29,479 bases of DNA from UMGS363 sp051891935 (GTDB lineage Bacteria > Bacillota > Clostridia > Oscillospirales > Ruminococcaceae), in NCBI GenBank assembly GCA_051891935.1, contig JBJFFR010000171.1, forward strand, positions 1 through 29,479, in the 5' to 3' direction. Under the pieces are notes generated by a model. The model searched no databases. It was not told the origin of the DNA and saw only the letters and a program-made list of their open reading frames with translations. Made by a program: the position numbers and the translations under genes. Positions 28,791 through 29,479 of the stretch are shown in pieces. Within the stretch, counting starts at the first letter, position 1. Each line of letters starts with the position of its first letter.

Positions 28791-28991
28791 GTGGCAAAGA
28801 ATCTAAAACTCAAATCCGCAAGAGCGGCGCTCGATATGTCACAGCAAACGCTTGCAGAAAAAGCAGGTGTATCAAGACAAACGATAAACGCTATTGAAAA
28901 GGGCGACTATAACCCTACGCTTAATCTGTGCATTGATATCTGCAAGGCGCTGGGGAAAACGCTCGACGAAATATTCTGGGAGGGCGAATGA
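28791..28991 (+). CDS. Small Xre-family helix-turn-helix regulator
   Basis: A 66-residue regulator that is nearly all HTH (about 6-60), with the pattern DMSQQTLAEKAGVSRQTINAIEKG and a C-terminal ICKALGKTLDEIFW as in YozG-like proteins. It starts at GTG, placed by GGAGGTGATAGG directly upstream. It is followed after one base by a membrane protein gene, the usual arrangement for this regulator type, which often controls its own small operon. Confidence 0.92.
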   Translation: MAKNLKLKSARAALDMSQQTLAEKAGVSRQTINAIEKGDYNPTLNLCIDICKALGKTLDEIFWEGE

Positions 28992-28992
28992 T

Positions 28993-29479
28993 ATGAAAGA
29001 GATTAAAAAAGAAAGAAATTATGTCGATGCGTTCAGCGATTACGGTCTGGACGAGCGTCAGCGCAGCATAAGCAGCAATATCGGCATCCGCTGCTTTCGT
29101 GTGCTTTATACCGTGACCTTGATACTGACAGCAGTGTGGTTAATAATTGACTGCGTGACCGATATGAATATCCCGACATTCGTGACCGCAGTCAGCTATT
29201 TTGCGGCGGCGATCGTATGCTATTGCATATACGCTCTCCGTTCGGCAAAAGCAGGCGTTATAAACGGCATCACGGCGTTTTCGTTTTCAACGGGCAGCCT
29301 TGCGACGGCGATATTCGGTGCAGTTATGACGTTTGTGTTCGGATTGGCTGCGGCAGGACAGATCGAAGCCGCCGATAAAATGACAAACAGTCTTGCGCTT
29401 GCCGTATTCACCGCAATGATGTCAGCAGAGCATTTTATACTTTACTTCTGCGGCAGGAAGAACAACAAGGTACTTGATG
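28993..29479 (+). CDS. Four-TM membrane protein, partial (runs off the window)
   Basis: An open frame of 162 codons starts at ATG 28993 and continues past the right edge. After a charged N-terminus (MKEIKKERNYVDAFSDYG) there are four hydrophobic segments (about 32-54, 62-84, 95-122, 133-153). It begins one base after the Xre stop codon; GAGGGCGA in the end of the Xre gene is its ribosome site. Membrane proteins of this size commonly accompany YozG-like regulators in Firmicutes, but no family name can be given. Function unknown. Confidence 0.75.
   Translation, partial: MKEIKKERNYVDAFSDYGLDERQRSISSNIGIRCFRVLYTVTLILTAVWLIIDCVTDMNIPTFVTAVSYFAAAIVCYCIYALRSAKAGVINGITAFSFSTGSLATAIFGAVMTFVFGLAAAGQIEAADKMTNSLALAVFTAMMSAEHFILYFCGRKNNKVLD

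Overview
The window looks like a low-to-mid GC Clostridia chromosome, most likely a Ruminococcus-like member of the Oscillospiraceae. This is inferred from a GH44 cellulase-type enzyme, A/T-rich sigma-A promoters with 16-18 bp spacers, strong GGAGG/GGTGA ribosome sites, a DUF4358 lipoprotein, a LytTR/DUF3021 pair and a PilT gene. No rRNA, tRNA, CRISPR array, phage or transposase gene was seen.

Layout. 1-4500: DUF4358 lipoprotein; a CaCA-type cation antiporter behind a yybP-ykoY (Mn2+) riboswitch with its own terminator; a membrane Cache-HAMP-PAS-GGDEF protein. 4553-8786: a minus-strand run of a putative 10-TM Mn/heavy-metal exporter, an SLC13/ArsB-type permease and a GH44 enzyme with a C-terminal membrane anchor. 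8819-12119: guaA and a chemoreceptor gene, convergent across a shared terminator. 12170-13561: a LytTR/DUF3021/GNAT operon. 13625-16502: a FecR-domain surface protein with a stalk of 120 TETP-type tetrapeptides, behind a c-di-GMP-I (GEMM) riboswitch. 16608-19275: a CHASE2 adenylate-cyclase-type protein and a TIM-barrel epimerase-like protein. 19315-22178: GAF-GGDEF diguanylate cyclase, a frameshifted CobU-like gene and pilT. 22413-25907: a small (p)ppGpp synthetase, an orphan sugar-type solute-binding lipoprotein and a membrane HD-GYP phosphodiesterase. 26041-28651: a CmpB-family membrane protein and an OmpR-type two-component system. 28741 to the edge: a small Xre regulator and a partial four-TM membrane protein.

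The genes share a second-messenger theme. c-di-GMP synthesis (two GGDEF proteins), hydrolysis (HD-GYP) and sensing (GEMM riboswitch) sit with cAMP-type synthesis (CHASE2 cyclase), (p)ppGpp synthesis and GMP synthase. The sequence predicts that c-di-GMP turns on the giant TETP-stalk FecR protein, because the terminator's 5' arm is the 3' strand of aptamer stem P3. A second theme is metal efflux, with two predicted cation exporters, one under a Mn2+ riboswitch.

A family of about 110-120 bp palindromic intergenic repeats with TACTAAAxACCA-type ends appears at 22225 and 26711, and as a partial copy at the left edge. Several regulatory genes appear to start at TTG behind GGTGA-type ribosome sites.
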